In this document: piece by piece, positions 42,408 through 53,400 of the stretch
How positions within the stretch are numbered: position 1 is the stretch's first letter
Layout: the number at the start of each line of letters is the position of its first letter
From: Bacteroidia bacterium
Lineage (GTDB): Bacteria; Bacteroidota; Bacteroidia; CAILMK01; JBBDIG01
NCBI GenBank assembly: GCA_040880525.1
Contig: JBBDIG010000028.1
Span: 1-64,000 of the forward strand
Length of the DNA stretch: 64,000 bases
Direction of reading: 5' to 3'
The notes under the pieces: generated by a model
Seen by the model: only the letters and a program-made list of their open reading frames with translations
Told to the model about the DNA's origin: nothing
Databases searched by the model: none
Made by a program: the position numbers and the translations under genes

Positions 42408-42935
42408 ATGAGAAAATTAATTCTTTACATAGCCTCAAGCCTTGATGGATACATTGCGCAACCCAATGACGATCTATCGTTTCTTTCTCTTGTTGAGCAA
42501 GAGGGCGAAGATTATGGCTACCACGATTTTATTTCTTCGGTTGACACTGTTATCATGGGCAGAAGAACCTATGACTGGGTGCTTGACCATGCGGAGTTTC
42601 CGCATAAGGATAAAGATGCTTATATCATAACCAGAACTCCAAGACCTGATAAGGGCCGAACGGTTTTTTATACTGGCAACCTGACTGAATTAGTCAAAAG
42701 ATTAAAGAGCGAGGCAGGCAAAAATATCTTCTGTGACGGGGGCGCTGAAATAGTCAATGAATTATTAAAGAATGAGCTGATTGATGAATTTATAATTTCC
42801 ATTATCCCTTTTTTGGCAGGCGAGGGGATACGACTATTTAAAGATGAAAGGCCAGCGCAGAAACTGAAATTGAAGAGGGTAAAAACTTTTGACAAAGGCC
42901 TTGTGCAAATGCATTACATACGGGCTGATGATTAG
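42408..42935 (+). CDS. Dihydrofolate-reductase-fold protein (RibD C-terminal type)
   Basis: A 175-residue reductase. MRKLILYIASSLDGYIA is the start of the RibD_C/DHFR-like family, with VIMGRRTYDW and CDGGAEIVNELLKNELIDEF later. These proteins bind NADPH; the true substrate in this group (YwjB-like) is unknown. The ATG at 42408 was chosen rather than the one at 42330, because the fold starts there. A strong hairpin terminator follows. Confidence 0.88.
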   Translation: MRKLILYIASSLDGYIAQPNDDLSFLSLVEQEGEDYGYHDFISSVDTVIMGRRTYDWVLDHAEFPHKDKDAYIITRTPRPDKGRTVFYTGNLTELVKRLKSEAGKNIFCDGGAEIVNELLKNELIDEFIISIIPFLAGEGIRLFKDERPAQKLKLKRVKTFDKGLVQMHYIRADD

Positions 42936-42943
42936 CTTATGCT

Positions 42944-42987
42944 AAAAAGGAAGAATCCTGGACAGCGATGCGGCATTCTTCCTTTTT
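42944..42987. terminator. Bidirectional hairpin terminator
   Basis: A perfect 13-bp inverted repeat, AAAAAGGAAGAAT and ATTCTTCCTTTTT, with an 18-nt loop. It ends in T-tracts on both strands and sits between convergent genes. Confidence 0.85.
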
Positions 42988-43025
42988 GGCCCGCACCTCA
43001 GATTGTTGAAATTAGCTCCAAAATA

Positions 43026-44654
43026 TCAACGTCTCGTGTATATCCGGAAATAATCGCTCTCATGTTCTATTTGCCAGTGTAGGCGCAGGTATGTTATTAT
43101 TCCATATTTCTGAAGTTGGCTGTCAAGCGGTTCTTTGGTAAATGAAAGCGGTGCCGCCTGGTATTTCTGCGCCAGGACCCAACTGCCCTCCGGCAATGAA
43201 TCCAGGTCATTTTTAAGCCTTTGCAAAATGGATGAGTTTTGCACCTCAAGTCCGGCTGGCCAGTCCAGACTCATGGGGTTTAGCTGCGAATGTTTTACCC
43301 AGAAGGCAGGAGTTTCCGGCAAAACTGCGATGGTTCTGAATCCGGCATTTTCAGCTACGTCTGTGAGGTTTTTCAGAAAATGATATGTGGTGGAATTTGT
43401 GTAAATACCGGCAGCGCCCGGAAGCACACCATCCAGAGAATATTGCAGTTGCCGGGCTGGAAGATCTCTGTAAATATTCCGAAGCCGGGCCTCATGGTAT
43501 GTCATAGCACTGATGAGCAGCAGCAGAACCAGGATTCCTTTGCGTAATCTTCCATAGTAAAATGTGGGATTGAACGACAGTTGGAAAATGGAAGCCGTCA
43601 GCAGGAAAAGCCCGGCCAGCAAAGGCCCGGCAAAAAGTACCGGAGTATTCATCCCTACTGAAATTGAAGCCGTCCATCCGGTAACAAGCACGATGATGGC
43701 CGTTTTTGTAGCCGGGGATTGCCAGTCATTTTTAATACCATACAGGATGACAGCGCTCGTGAAGCAGCCTGCCAGCAGGAATGCAGGTTTCGTCTCATAC
43801 TTTCCGTAGAACATGGCTGCGCAGAGAAATAGCATCAGCAAAATCCACAGATCGTAAAAGAACCAGCCGGTCAGCCGTGGCCTGTGTCGCAGAATAAAGG
43901 CAGGAACGGCAATAGCTGCCATTCCGCCCCAAAACCAGAAGTTGGCGAGATACCTGAAAATACCGGTTTCCAGTAGTGAGGTTTCTGACGAAAGCTGCTG
44001 CCACAGAAACTGCGCACCTCCCCCGTATATGATAAATGAAAGGTAGAGGATAGACGGAACCAGCGCAATAATAAGAAGGTACGGACGCCTGATGTCAGTG
44101 ATGAGCCATACCGCCAGGGGTACCGCAAGAAAGTTTTGTTTCGTAAGGCAGGACAGGCCCAGCACAAAGTATCCTGCAATCCGCCATCTACTTTCGCTCA
44201 CCAGGAAGAAGCCCACTGTCACCAGGAAAAGCCCGTCCAGCGTGTGCCAGGCCATCAGGTTGAAATAGTAGGTGGAAAAAAGGTAAGAAATGAAGCCGGA
44301 GAGCAGTACCCATGATACGCGCCAACTATCCGGGAGCCTGAATTGGCGGAAAAATATCAGAGCCCACAGGAAACAGGAAAGGGCAACCTGCAGCCGGGCC
44401 AGGAAGCGACTGAGATAGAAAGTATAGTTGCCGCCCAGCCAAACTTCCGGCACGTGAAGCAGGGGCGAAAGCGCAGGGCGGATCGAAATGAAATCACGGT
44501 GGGGAAGCTGGCCATCCAGGATTCTCCGGCTCATGGCCAGGATAAAGCCCTCATCAGTAGGGTTAAACCCCAGATGCCCGTAAAGAATTTGCGTGATCAG
44601 GGCAAGGGCTGTAGCAGGGACCAAAAGGAGCCACAGCAGTTTGGATGTTTTCAT
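43026..44654 (-). CDS. GT-C-type polytopic membrane protein (putative glycosyltransferase)
   Basis: About 542 residues, with roughly a dozen transmembrane segments. In the first extracytoplasmic loop stands GFNPTDEGFILAMSRRILDG, with the acidic pair (Asp-Glu) expected of GT-C enzymes that use lipid-linked sugars. Start ATG 44654 (MKTSKLLWLLLVPA) opens directly with the first helix; an upstream ATG at 44714 is less likely. It is divergent from the flippase gene across 74 bp, which suggests a shared surface-glycan role. The sugar and acceptor are unknown. Confidence 0.65.
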   Translation of the reverse strand: MKTSKLLWLLLVPATALALITQILYGHLGFNPTDEGFILAMSRRILDGQLPHRDFISIRPALSPLLHVPEVWLGGNYTFYLSRFLARLQVALSCFLWALIFFRQFRLPDSWRVSWVLLSGFISYLFSTYYFNLMAWHTLDGLFLVTVGFFLVSESRWRIAGYFVLGLSCLTKQNFLAVPLAVWLITDIRRPYLLIIALVPSILYLSFIIYGGGAQFLWQQLSSETSLLETGIFRYLANFWFWGGMAAIAVPAFILRHRPRLTGWFFYDLWILLMLFLCAAMFYGKYETKPAFLLAGCFTSAVILYGIKNDWQSPATKTAIIVLVTGWTASISVGMNTPVLFAGPLLAGLFLLTASIFQLSFNPTFYYGRLRKGILVLLLLISAMTYHEARLRNIYRDLPARQLQYSLDGVLPGAAGIYTNSTTYHFLKNLTDVAENAGFRTIAVLPETPAFWVKHSQLNPMSLDWPAGLEVQNSSILQRLKNDLDSLPEGSWVLAQKYQAAPLSFTKEPLDSQLQKYGIITYLRLHWQIEHESDYFRIYTRR

Positions 44655-44728
44655 AATCCGGTATGGCCGATAGCCGTTATTGAGGAATTTGCTTCGATTT
44701 GCGCAAATTTGCACGATTCAGGTCTGAT

Positions 44729-46018
44729 ATGGTTTTCCGTTCCCGCTTTTTCCGCCACATTTTTACTCTTTTCTCAGGGTCTGCCCTGGCTCAGGCGGCA
44801 AACTTTGGAATTTATTTCGTTGTAGCCCAGCTTTATACACCCGAAGATTTTGGCTATTTTGCACTCTATACAGCCACCGTTCTCATTGCCGCAGATATGT
44901 CCAATGCCCGATATGATCTCAGCATACTGCTCCCAAAGGAGGAGGCCGCTTCTGATGATCTTGTGCGGTTATGCCTTTCCATTGCTTTAGCACTTTCGGT
45001 TTTCTCTGCAGCCATGATCTACATTGTACGTATTCCCCAAATGATTTTTCCGGAAAATGGCATAATGGTTTTTCACTTCCTCTTTTTTCCGTTATCGCTG
45101 TTCCTTATCGGAGCCATACAGCCGCTCACCAACCTGATGAACCGGTTGCAACAATACCGGCACCTGACGATCTCGAAAATACTCCAGGTACTGTTGATGG
45201 GGCTGGCAACTATCGGGATGGGACTGGCAGGCGAAACCGGTAAAGGGTTGCTCTATGGATTTGTCGCAGGACAATTGGGAACGGTCATTTATCTTTTTAT
45301 TACTGCTGTGATTTATAAAAAAGATATTCTTAAAAATTTTTCCGTTCGTGCAATGAAATTACAGGCCCGGGAATACAGCTATTTTCCACGTTATTCAATT
45401 ACATCCGCAGTATTAAACACCGCCTCCCGGCAAAGCCCGGTTTACCTGCTTGGGCTGTATTTCGGGCTGCCGGTGGCGGGTAGCTTCAACATGGCTTTTC
45501 GGCTGCTGGCCGCTCCGGTAATGCTGGTGGCGCAGAGCTATGGGCAGGTATTTTATGAGCGGGCCGCAAAACTGCACCAAAAGCGACAGTCCGATTTCCC
45601 GCTTTTCATCTGGCGGAATGTGCGCAACCTCTTCCTGATGGGGTTGGTGCCTTTGCTGGTGATCATGATCTGGGGGGTGGAACTCACCGTGCTCCTGCTC
45701 GGAGAAAAATGGATGGATGCTGCTTACTTTATCCAATACCTCGCACCCTGGACGCTGATGCTTTTTATTCTAAATCCTTTATCCTATGTTTTAAATATTA
45801 AAATGAAACTTAGAAACGAATTGCTTTATAATATTTTGCTTTTTATTGCCCGGTTGGGAATTTTGATTTTAGGCGGATATTACTGGAGCGCGGAAAATAC
45901 GGTGGCCGGGTACTCGGTTGTGGGTGTGGTTTTCAGTATAATGCTTTTGCTTTACATACTGCATATAAGCGGATTTCGTTTTGCATCATTTAAATTATTA
46001 TGGAAGGGGTCCAAATAG
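44729..46018 (+). CDS. Wzx-type oligosaccharide flippase
   Basis: About 429 residues with 12 or so hydrophobic helices. The opening FTLFSGSALAQAANFGIYFVVAQLYTPEDFGYFALYT is typical of polysaccharide export flippases (MATE/MOP superfamily). Start ATG 44729 gives MVFRSRFFRHIF; a TTG at 44699 would add ten residues. It should flip lipid-linked glycans across the inner membrane. It overlaps the downstream capA by 19 bp, which signals translational coupling. Confidence 0.87.
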   Translation: MVFRSRFFRHIFTLFSGSALAQAANFGIYFVVAQLYTPEDFGYFALYTATVLIAADMSNARYDLSILLPKEEAASDDLVRLCLSIALALSVFSAAMIYIVRIPQMIFPENGIMVFHFLFFPLSLFLIGAIQPLTNLMNRLQQYRHLTISKILQVLLMGLATIGMGLAGETGKGLLYGFVAGQLGTVIYLFITAVIYKKDILKNFSVRAMKLQAREYSYFPRYSITSAVLNTASRQSPVYLLGLYFGLPVAGSFNMAFRLLAAPVMLVAQSYGQVFYERAAKLHQKRQSDFPLFIWRNVRNLFLMGLVPLLVIMIWGVELTVLLLGEKWMDAAYFIQYLAPWTLMLFILNPLSYVLNIKMKLRNELLYNILLFIARLGILILGGYYWSAENTVAGYSVVGVVFSIMLLLYILHISGFRFASFKLLWKGSK

Positions 46019-47112
46019 CATTTACGGGTGATACCTGTTTCTCAGGAAACTATCATGAACGGTTGCGGCAGGGCCTTCCGGTATTTTCTGCGAGCGTGCA
46101 GCAGAAATTGCTTTCGTTGGATTTTGTGGTGACGAACCTGGAAGGTGCATTATGCCACGACTTATCGCCAGTAAAACCTGGGATTGTTCTTGCGAATCCC
46201 CCTGAAGCAGTGCATGCGCTTGCATCAAACAATATACAAGTATTTAACCTGGCCAATAATCATATTATGGATTTTGGAAATGCAGGTCTTTTACAAACGT
46301 TTTCTATATTAAATAAAAAACAACTGCCTCATTTTGGAGCAGGAAAAAATGCAGCGGAAGCATCGCAACCTGTTTACCTGGAAAAAAATGGGGTAACGGT
46401 AGCGCTGATTGGCTGTGCGCATAAGGAAGGGATGATGGCTTCGGAAAATGAGCCGGGAGTTTTTTATGTGGGTCATCACAAATTGCTGCGGCAACAAGCA
46501 GAGCAGGCCCGGCAGTCGGCTGACTGGGTGGTGCTCAATTACCATGGCGGGGAGGAATTCACACGGTTTCCGCAGCCTACAAGGCGCAGGCTGCTTCGCA
46601 AATTATTGCAATTGCCGGTGGATTTTATTGTGGCCCACCATCCTCACGTAGTACAGGGTGTTGAAGAATTCAACGGAAAATATATTTTCTGGTCATTAGG
46701 TAATTTTATTTTTCATTTGGCGGAACATCAAAATCTTCAATATGTAAACCAGGGGATGCTGCCGATATTTCATTTTTCAAAAACTCAATTTAAATTTCAT
46801 ATTTTACCTTTAATATTAAATATTGAAAAAGGAATTGTGGAAGAAGGCGATGCTTCGCAATTCCGGGCGGTGCTTGAGGAACTGAGCGATTTCTCGGATT
46901 ATGGTAAAAAATGGCGGAAGGAGGCATCCCGTGTATTTTGGGCCAAAAGAAATAAACGATCCCTGGGTGAAACGGAAGGTGAGGGAGCCAAAGGCAACAA
47001 AGGACTTTTGCAAAAGGCGAAAACCGCTGTCAGGTGGCTTCGTGACGAAAATCAACGGCCATTGGTGATGGGAGCCATAAAGGAGGCTTTATATAAAAAA
47101 TTAAGAAATTAG
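46000..47112 (+). CDS. CapA family metallophosphatase-like protein
   Basis: A 370-residue protein with the PGA_cap motifs in order: FTGDTCFSG, VVTNLEGAL, FNLANNHIMDFG, LNYHGGEEF, and AHHPHVVQGVEEFNGKYIFWSLGNFIF. CapA proteins act in poly-gamma-glutamate or polysaccharide synthesis, but many are uncharacterised phosphatases. There is no signal peptide, so it is probably cytoplasmic or membrane-associated. It overlaps the flippase end and lies 3 bp upstream of the asparagine-synthase-like gene. Confidence 0.88.
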   Translation: MEGVQIAFTGDTCFSGNYHERLRQGLPVFSASVQQKLLSLDFVVTNLEGALCHDLSPVKPGIVLANPPEAVHALASNNIQVFNLANNHIMDFGNAGLLQTFSILNKKQLPHFGAGKNAAEASQPVYLEKNGVTVALIGCAHKEGMMASENEPGVFYVGHHKLLRQQAEQARQSADWVVLNYHGGEEFTRFPQPTRRRLLRKLLQLPVDFIVAHHPHVVQGVEEFNGKYIFWSLGNFIFHLAEHQNLQYVNQGMLPIFHFSKTQFKFHILPLILNIEKGIVEEGDASQFRAVLEELSDFSDYGKKWRKEASRVFWAKRNKRSLGETEGEGAKGNKGLLQKAKTAVRWLRDENQRPLVMGAIKEALYKKLRN

Positions 47113-47115
47113 AAA

Positions 47116-48741
47116 ATGCAGTTGGTGCTTGCAAAGGAAAAGATGTGGCGATGGCACAGAAGCGATGGTCTGGCCGTAAAAGGTTTTGCTTTTGACCCGG
47201 ATGGGAATTTCATGCAAAATGGGGATTTGCACAATTGGCTTTTATCTAAGATATTTAATAAAGAATTTAATGTTAATGAATTAATACAATTATTTAAAAA
47301 TCTTAATGGATTTTTTTCTATCGTAATAAAAAAGGATAATAAATTTTTTATTGTTTCTGATAAAATCAGGTCATTTCCATTATTTTATAAAATGAACAGC
47401 GGTGAAGCTTTTATTACGGATGATTCCCTTTCTATTTTCCCGGAAAGGCCGGTTTATATTCAACCGCATATTCGGCATCAGTTTGAGCAGAGGGGTTTTG
47501 TATCCGGGCCGGATACGCTCAATGATGAAATTAAGCAAGTAGTGGCAGGATGCTTTGTGGAAATAGAAGAATCATCGAATGCAGTGCAGGAGCATGTTTA
47601 TTTCAGGCATTTGCACGGACCCTATTTTCCGGAAGTAAAGCAGGAATTGATGGAGAGACTTGAGGTGACGGGCCAGGCTATTTTTGAGCGATTGGTGAAA
47701 TCGGCAGCGGGGAGGCCAATTGCAGTGCCGCTGAGTGGTGGCTACGATTCGCGTTTTATCGCAGCGATGCTCAGGAAGCTGAAGTATGAGCCCGTGGTAT
47801 GCTATACCTATGGCCGCGAAAACAGCTTCGAGGCGAGGCGTGCAAAACGCGTGGCAGAGCAGCTTGGTTTTCCCTGGTTTTTCGTGAAGTATACCGGGGA
47901 AGCCTTTCAGCCATTATTCGGAAAGGTGGGTGCGGCCTACCGTGAATTCGCGGCTGATGCGGCTTCACTACCCCACGAGCAGGATTTCTTTGCACTTTAT
48001 GAATTGCAACACCGGGAGCATTTTCCGAAAGAAGCTATTATTGTTCCCGGCTATTCTGGCGATGTGCTGGCAGGTAGTTTTATTCCGGATCCTTACCGCC
48101 TTAAACAATGGCAACTGACGTCCGAATCACTTGCGGATTTTATTGCAGCAGAACATTTTAATCTGCGGCCAGGTGACATACATTATAAAGAAACCTTGGC
48201 GCAGTTGCTCAGGGAATTAGAGCCGTTCTCCATCCACGATGAGGAGGGGTTTCAGAGTGTGCTGGAGCACTGGATAACCGTCAATCGCCAGGCGAAATAC
48301 ACCGTGAATGCCAACCGGGTGTCGGAGTTTTTCGGATATGAATGGCGAATGCCGCTATGGGATGATGCCTGGATGCAGTTGTGGTACAGGATTCCGGAAT
48401 CGCAGCGAGTGGGTCAGAAGCTCTATCGCGAATTCCTGGATGACAGGGTCTTTGCTCCGATGGGCGTGCGCATAGCCGGTAAAACCTTTGATGAAAGGCT
48501 AGGCCACAAAAGGTTGATCTCATATTTGAAAGCTCAATTGCCCCGCAGCACCCGCAAGCTGCTGAAGCCGCTGTTTGTCCCGGGTCGGGTTGCTGACCCC
48601 AATAATTTCGGGCTGTTGGCGAAAATGATCCAAAGCCGGTTGCAGTCATCGCTGAAGCCGGGTAGCCGCCAGGATTTGAATTTCGTCCATGCACTATGGC
48701 ACCTGGAGGCGTTGGAGGAACATTTTAAGAAATCGCAGTGA
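47116..48741 (+). CDS. Asparagine-synthase-like amidotransferase
   Basis: A 541-residue protein. The N-terminal 190 residues correspond to the glutaminase fold of AsnB but begin MQLVLAKEKMW without the catalytic Cys2, so glutamine-dependent ammonia production is doubtful. The synthetase half has the PP-loop PLSGGYDSRF (residues 205-214). Such proteins form amide bonds on polymers or peptides, for example in glycan decoration or lasso peptide synthesis. Here it lies in a three-gene run with the flippase and capA, which suggests amidation of a surface polymer. Confidence 0.78.
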   Translation: MQLVLAKEKMWRWHRSDGLAVKGFAFDPDGNFMQNGDLHNWLLSKIFNKEFNVNELIQLFKNLNGFFSIVIKKDNKFFIVSDKIRSFPLFYKMNSGEAFITDDSLSIFPERPVYIQPHIRHQFEQRGFVSGPDTLNDEIKQVVAGCFVEIEESSNAVQEHVYFRHLHGPYFPEVKQELMERLEVTGQAIFERLVKSAAGRPIAVPLSGGYDSRFIAAMLRKLKYEPVVCYTYGRENSFEARRAKRVAEQLGFPWFFVKYTGEAFQPLFGKVGAAYREFAADAASLPHEQDFFALYELQHREHFPKEAIIVPGYSGDVLAGSFIPDPYRLKQWQLTSESLADFIAAEHFNLRPGDIHYKETLAQLLRELEPFSIHDEEGFQSVLEHWITVNRQAKYTVNANRVSEFFGYEWRMPLWDDAWMQLWYRIPESQRVGQKLYREFLDDRVFAPMGVRIAGKTFDERLGHKRLISYLKAQLPRSTRKLLKPLFVPGRVADPNNFGLLAKMIQSRLQSSLKPGSRQDLNFVHALWHLEALEEHFKKSQ

Positions 48742-48834
48742 ATCGAAGATGTAGATTTATAGACTGCAAGACCATTCTATGAAAAGTAATTTATTGAAAT
48801 TATATTGTAACTATTTATTATGGTAAAAAGACGT

Positions 48835-50058
48835 TCATTTTCTCCAGAGTATTGAACTGTCGCCATAACTGAGAAAACGGTAATCCTTGCGCAAAGCTTC
48901 TTCGTAGATTTTTCTCCAGTCGTTTCCGGTAAAAGCAGCAATGAGCAGCAGCAACGTGGAGCGCGGCATGTGGAAATTGGTAATAAGCAGGTCGCAAACC
49001 TGGAAATGGTAGCCGGGAACAATCATGATCTCGGTTTGGCCGGTAAGCTGGTCCACCCCCTGTTTATGCATAAGATCAAGCAAAGTTTCCATGAGTTGGT
49101 GCATGGGTGGCAATTCATCTTTTGCAAATTGGTAGGGATAATTCTTGGAAATATGAAACTGCAGTTTCACCTCCTGCTCACGAACCATCCGGAATGCAGC
49201 CCAGTAAAGGCTCTCCAATGCCCTCAGTGTAGTGGTGCCGGTGGCTGCAATTACAGTGTGCCTTAGCAGATTCTCAATGTTTTTACGGGATATGACAAAT
49301 TGCTCAACGTGCATTGGATGCTCGTGAACGTATTCCACAATCACAGGCTGAAAGGTGCCTGCACTCACATGCAGCGTAATTTTATCCAAGACCACATGCT
49401 TTTTGATGAGATCATCCATCAGTTCATGGGAAAAGTGCAGTCCGGCAGTTGGCGCTGCCACCGCGCCCTCAGACTTTGCATATACGGTCTGGTACGATTC
49501 GCTGTCTGATGCGTCAGGTGGCCGGTTCAGGTAGGGCGGCAGGGGAATTTGGCCGGCAGCAGCCAGCACCTGGGCAAAATGCATTTCAGGCGGATTCCAG
49601 GTAAATTCAACTTCTACCGTCTTTCCGTTCTCACCAATCCTTTTTGCCAATAATATCAAGGTTCCGGTTTCCGTGCGGATAGCCAGTTCCAACACTTCAT
49701 CCTGTTTCCAGCGTTTCAGATTGCCCACCATACATTCCCATCTGCAATGCCCTTGCTTTTGCATGGCCTGTTGTATCTCCGTTGGCTGAAGAGGCTTTAG
49801 ACAAAAGATCTCAATGTGTGCGCCCGTAACTTTCCGGAAGGACATTCTTGCATGGATAACCCTGGTATCATTAAAGACCAATAGTGAGTGAACCGGTAGC
49901 AAACCGGGCAGGTCACGGAAGAGTTGATGTTCAATTTCTCCATTCCTGTATACCAGCAATTTGCTCTGATCCCGCTGCGGGAGCGGGTGGCGTGCGATAC
50001 GGTGGTTGGGTAACGAATAGTCGAAATCCGATATTTTCAGCTTTTCATCAAAATGCAT
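48835..50058 (-). CDS. queA: SAM:tRNA ribosyltransferase-isomerase QueA
   Basis: About 407 residues. The start ATG 50058 (MHFDEKLKISDFDYSLP) matches the family start; the open frame runs 89 codons further upstream but without homology. Motifs include HPLPQRDQSKLLV, LVFNDTRVIHARM, GAVAAPTAGLHFS and the closing NFHMPRSTLLLLIAAF. QueA adds the epoxycyclopentanediol ring to tRNA during queuosine synthesis. No other queuosine genes lie in the window. Confidence 0.93.
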   Translation of the reverse strand: MHFDEKLKISDFDYSLPNHRIARHPLPQRDQSKLLVYRNGEIEHQLFRDLPGLLPVHSLLVFNDTRVIHARMSFRKVTGAHIEIFCLKPLQPTEIQQAMQKQGHCRWECMVGNLKRWKQDEVLELAIRTETGTLILLAKRIGENGKTVEVEFTWNPPEMHFAQVLAAAGQIPLPPYLNRPPDASDSESYQTVYAKSEGAVAAPTAGLHFSHELMDDLIKKHVVLDKITLHVSAGTFQPVIVEYVHEHPMHVEQFVISRKNIENLLRHTVIAATGTTTLRALESLYWAAFRMVREQEVKLQFHISKNYPYQFAKDELPPMHQLMETLLDLMHKQGVDQLTGQTEIMIVPGYHFQVCDLLITNFHMPRSTLLLLIAAFTGNDWRKIYEEALRKDYRFLSYGDSSILWRK

Positions 50059-50466
50059 CAGGCAAAGGTACTGGCTCATTCTGCCTTGGTATTTGGCAAA
50101 TCCCCTAGAAGTCATGAGGACTATTAATCTTGCATTTGTGAACTTTGGTCCCAGTGTGATTCTATTCGCGAACAAATAGGCGGGATGTGCATTACCCACA
50201 TGCGCTGATCGTGAGGATTTTATGCCTGGTAAATTTTTTTCGGATTCGTGGGAACTATTTGGAGGCGTTATATTGTTGCCGTGTAGAATGTCAGACTTTC
50301 GCTGGTTCAGCGAAAAATTTAACATGCCGAAGGGAATTAGTTTACATTTTCATTTAACTTGCGAAATATTTAGAAGATGAATGAGTATAATTCTCAGGAA
50401 ATTAGCTGAAAATTTCATTTTCTTTTCAGATGTGTCTTTTTGTAAAACTTTAAAATATTCAACCTA
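50059..50466. other. Intergenic region between queA and the giant T9SS gene
   Basis: 408 bp. The queA frame remains open into it but carries no domain. A 7-bp hairpin CTGAAAA/TTTTCAG (50406-50412 and 50423-50429) lies shortly upstream of the adhesin start, perhaps a regulatory structure. No promoter box could be assigned with confidence. Confidence 0.4.
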
Positions 50467-53400
50467 ATGAAAAAATCATTTACTTTTCAAAGTTGGCTTC
50501 TAACATTTCTCTTGCTGCTTGGCAGTTCGGGAATTGTGAACGCCCAGATGTCCGGAACGTATACCATTGATCCGAATGGGAGCGGTTCGAGTAACTACAC
50601 GACTTTTGATGATGCAGTGGACGACCTGGAGAGCTTCGGAGTTTCAGGTCCGGTAATCTTTCAAGCCTCGGCTGACTCATTCAATGAGATGATCACGATC
50701 ACTAAAATCACAGGGGCCTCGGCTACAAACACAATCACGTTTGAGGGTGCAGGAATGTACTCCACGGTATTGTGGTATTCAACGGCCACTACAACTGTTT
50801 ATTTAACGGATACGGCCGGGTATATCACATTCCGTGATATGACCATAGACGATCCAAATACCGTTGGTACCGCTATTCATATTGACAGAGCAAGCCATCA
50901 CATTAAAGTAGAAAATTGCTACCTCACGACATTTATGGGAACAGGAGGTAACATTCTTGTTTATTTTAATAATGGGGCGCATAATAATACTTTTACCAAT
51001 AACGTGATGAAGGGCGGGTACTACAGCGTATATGCCAATTATAGCAGTGGTGGTGACAGCAATTCCTTCATTGGGAATGACATTTCCGAATATTATTCCT
51101 ACGGTTTCTATTATTGGTATCAACGGAATTATGAACTGAAGGATAACATTCTTCATAGCCCTGGGTATCAGTATGCTTACGCATTTGCTCCGTATTATTG
51201 TCAGAATTTCTTGCTTGAAGGTAATACCGCAATTGGTAATTATGCTGGTATCCTGATGCAGTATGCTGATAATTATCAAATTATCGAAAATCGGTTGTTG
51301 GATTGCGGGGTATATGGCCTGTATATCTTTAACGGGAATGCTACTTCAACAGATACCAGCTATGTAACCAATAACATGATTTCATCCACGCAACCAGGGT
51401 ATGTAATATACAATTACCAGGTGAACCGGACCTTCTATTATCATAACAGCTTATATGGTAGTAATCCCTACTACGGCCTTATGTTTCAACAAGGAGGAAG
51501 TAACCATTTTGTCAATAATTCTGCTGAGATCACAGCTCAGTACTATGGAATTTATGTTAATGGTACTCCGTTCTCCAGAATGGAATATAACAATCTCTAT
51601 ATTTCAGGAACCAATGGCTATGCATACTGGAACGCTCTATATGGTAGCTTAGCTGCTTTGCAGGCAGGAACCGGCCTTAATCAGAACACCATCAGCGTAG
51701 ATCCTGAGTATGTGAGCATAACGGATCTGCATGCTGACGGGCAACTGCTCAATAATGAAGGGATCGAACTGTCAGCGGTTCCATTTGATATAGATGGAGA
51801 TCCACGCCCATACTCGCCTGATACTTTGGTGGATATTGGAGCTGATGAAATTTATGTTGGTGACTATGATCTGGACGTTGAAACGCTAGACAATCCAAAA
51901 TCACTGGTACTGAATGGAAATAACGTGGTAGAAGCCACTTTCCGGAATAAAGGAAAAATGGCTTTATCCAGTACGGATGTTAAAGTGGCTTATTCCTATG
52001 ATGGCGGTACCAACTGGACAGAAGATACGCTGGTGATCACATCTCTTGTACCGGGGGCGAGGCAATCTTTTACCTTTACACGGCCTTTTACGATCAGCAC
52101 TTCTGCTACCTACACAGTTTGTGTAAGGATCACTCAACAGATAAGTGGCGATCCTGATAACAGCGATCAGAAATGCATTGATGTTTGTGATGGTGTCTCC
52201 GGAACTATAGTGGTTGATGCAACTGGGAACGGGGATCATACCACTATCAATGGAGCCCTGGATGAACTCAAATGCGGTTTGATCGGACCTGTAACGATCC
52301 AGATCAGGCCCGGAACCTATACCGAAACCATAAAGATTGATCCAATTTTTGGTCTTTCTTCCACCAATACGGTGACTATTGAAGGTGCAGGCAAAGACAG
52401 TGTCTTTATTGAGCAGAGTGGTGGCGCGGCTGCCGTAACACTGGATGGCGTATCCTACATCACAATTCAGGATGTAAGTATTGAAGCGTCAACCAATTCA
52501 ACCGGTGTTAAGATTACCGGTGGTTCTGCTAACAATACAATAAAGGATAATATTATTGATGTAGGGTCTTCTACCAGCACAACTTCGGTTGGAATAGTGA
52601 TCGGTAATTCCTATAACTCAGGGACAACCGATAATACATATAACCTAATACAGAATAATGAAGTCTATGGCGGATATATGGGCATTACCTGCGCAGGTGC
52701 TTCCAACGCATCCAACGGCCGTGTAAAGGGTAATCGCTTTATAGGAAATATAGTTGATGACCACTACTTCTATGGTATGTACTTGTGGTACAATCAGGAT
52801 ATAGAAGTAATTGGAAACAAACTGCTTGGTGCAACTATAGCGACCAGCGGGTATGGGATGTATGCCTTTTACAACAATAATTCTAAGTACAACGGAAACA
52901 CGATCAGCGGGTATAACTATTCTCCCTGGATGTGGTACTATGAGAATTATATTAATTCTACTTCCACAGATACTACCTGGGCAGTAAATAATATGTTAGG
53001 CGGCAATATGACTAATACGTATGGCTACACCCTTTACGCAATTTACGCGACAAAGGTGAAGTTTTATCATAACAGCCTGTTGCATTTGCCGGGTTCTTAT
53101 CATGCCTTTATGATCCAATATGGAAGCTGGGATATGCGGAATAATAATTTCAGCCATGCTTCTGCCTCTGCTGCGAATTATTATACCTTTTACTTTTATA
53201 ATCCCACTTGGATAGCGCTTGATTACAACAACTATGAGAGCCTGTCATCTACTGCCATTTATTACAATGGAGCTACATACCAGGGATTGGCGGACTGGCA
53301 AACCGGGCAGCCGCAGTATAACCAAAACTCTACTGCTGAGGATGCCAATTACAATAGCACCAGTGATCTTCATCTTGCTTTCGGCAAGCCATTCCCTACA

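Noticed and set aside
50059-50325. N-terminal extension of QueA by 89 residues
   Set aside because: The extension has no queA homology and the family start matches ATG 50058. The extension is open by chance.
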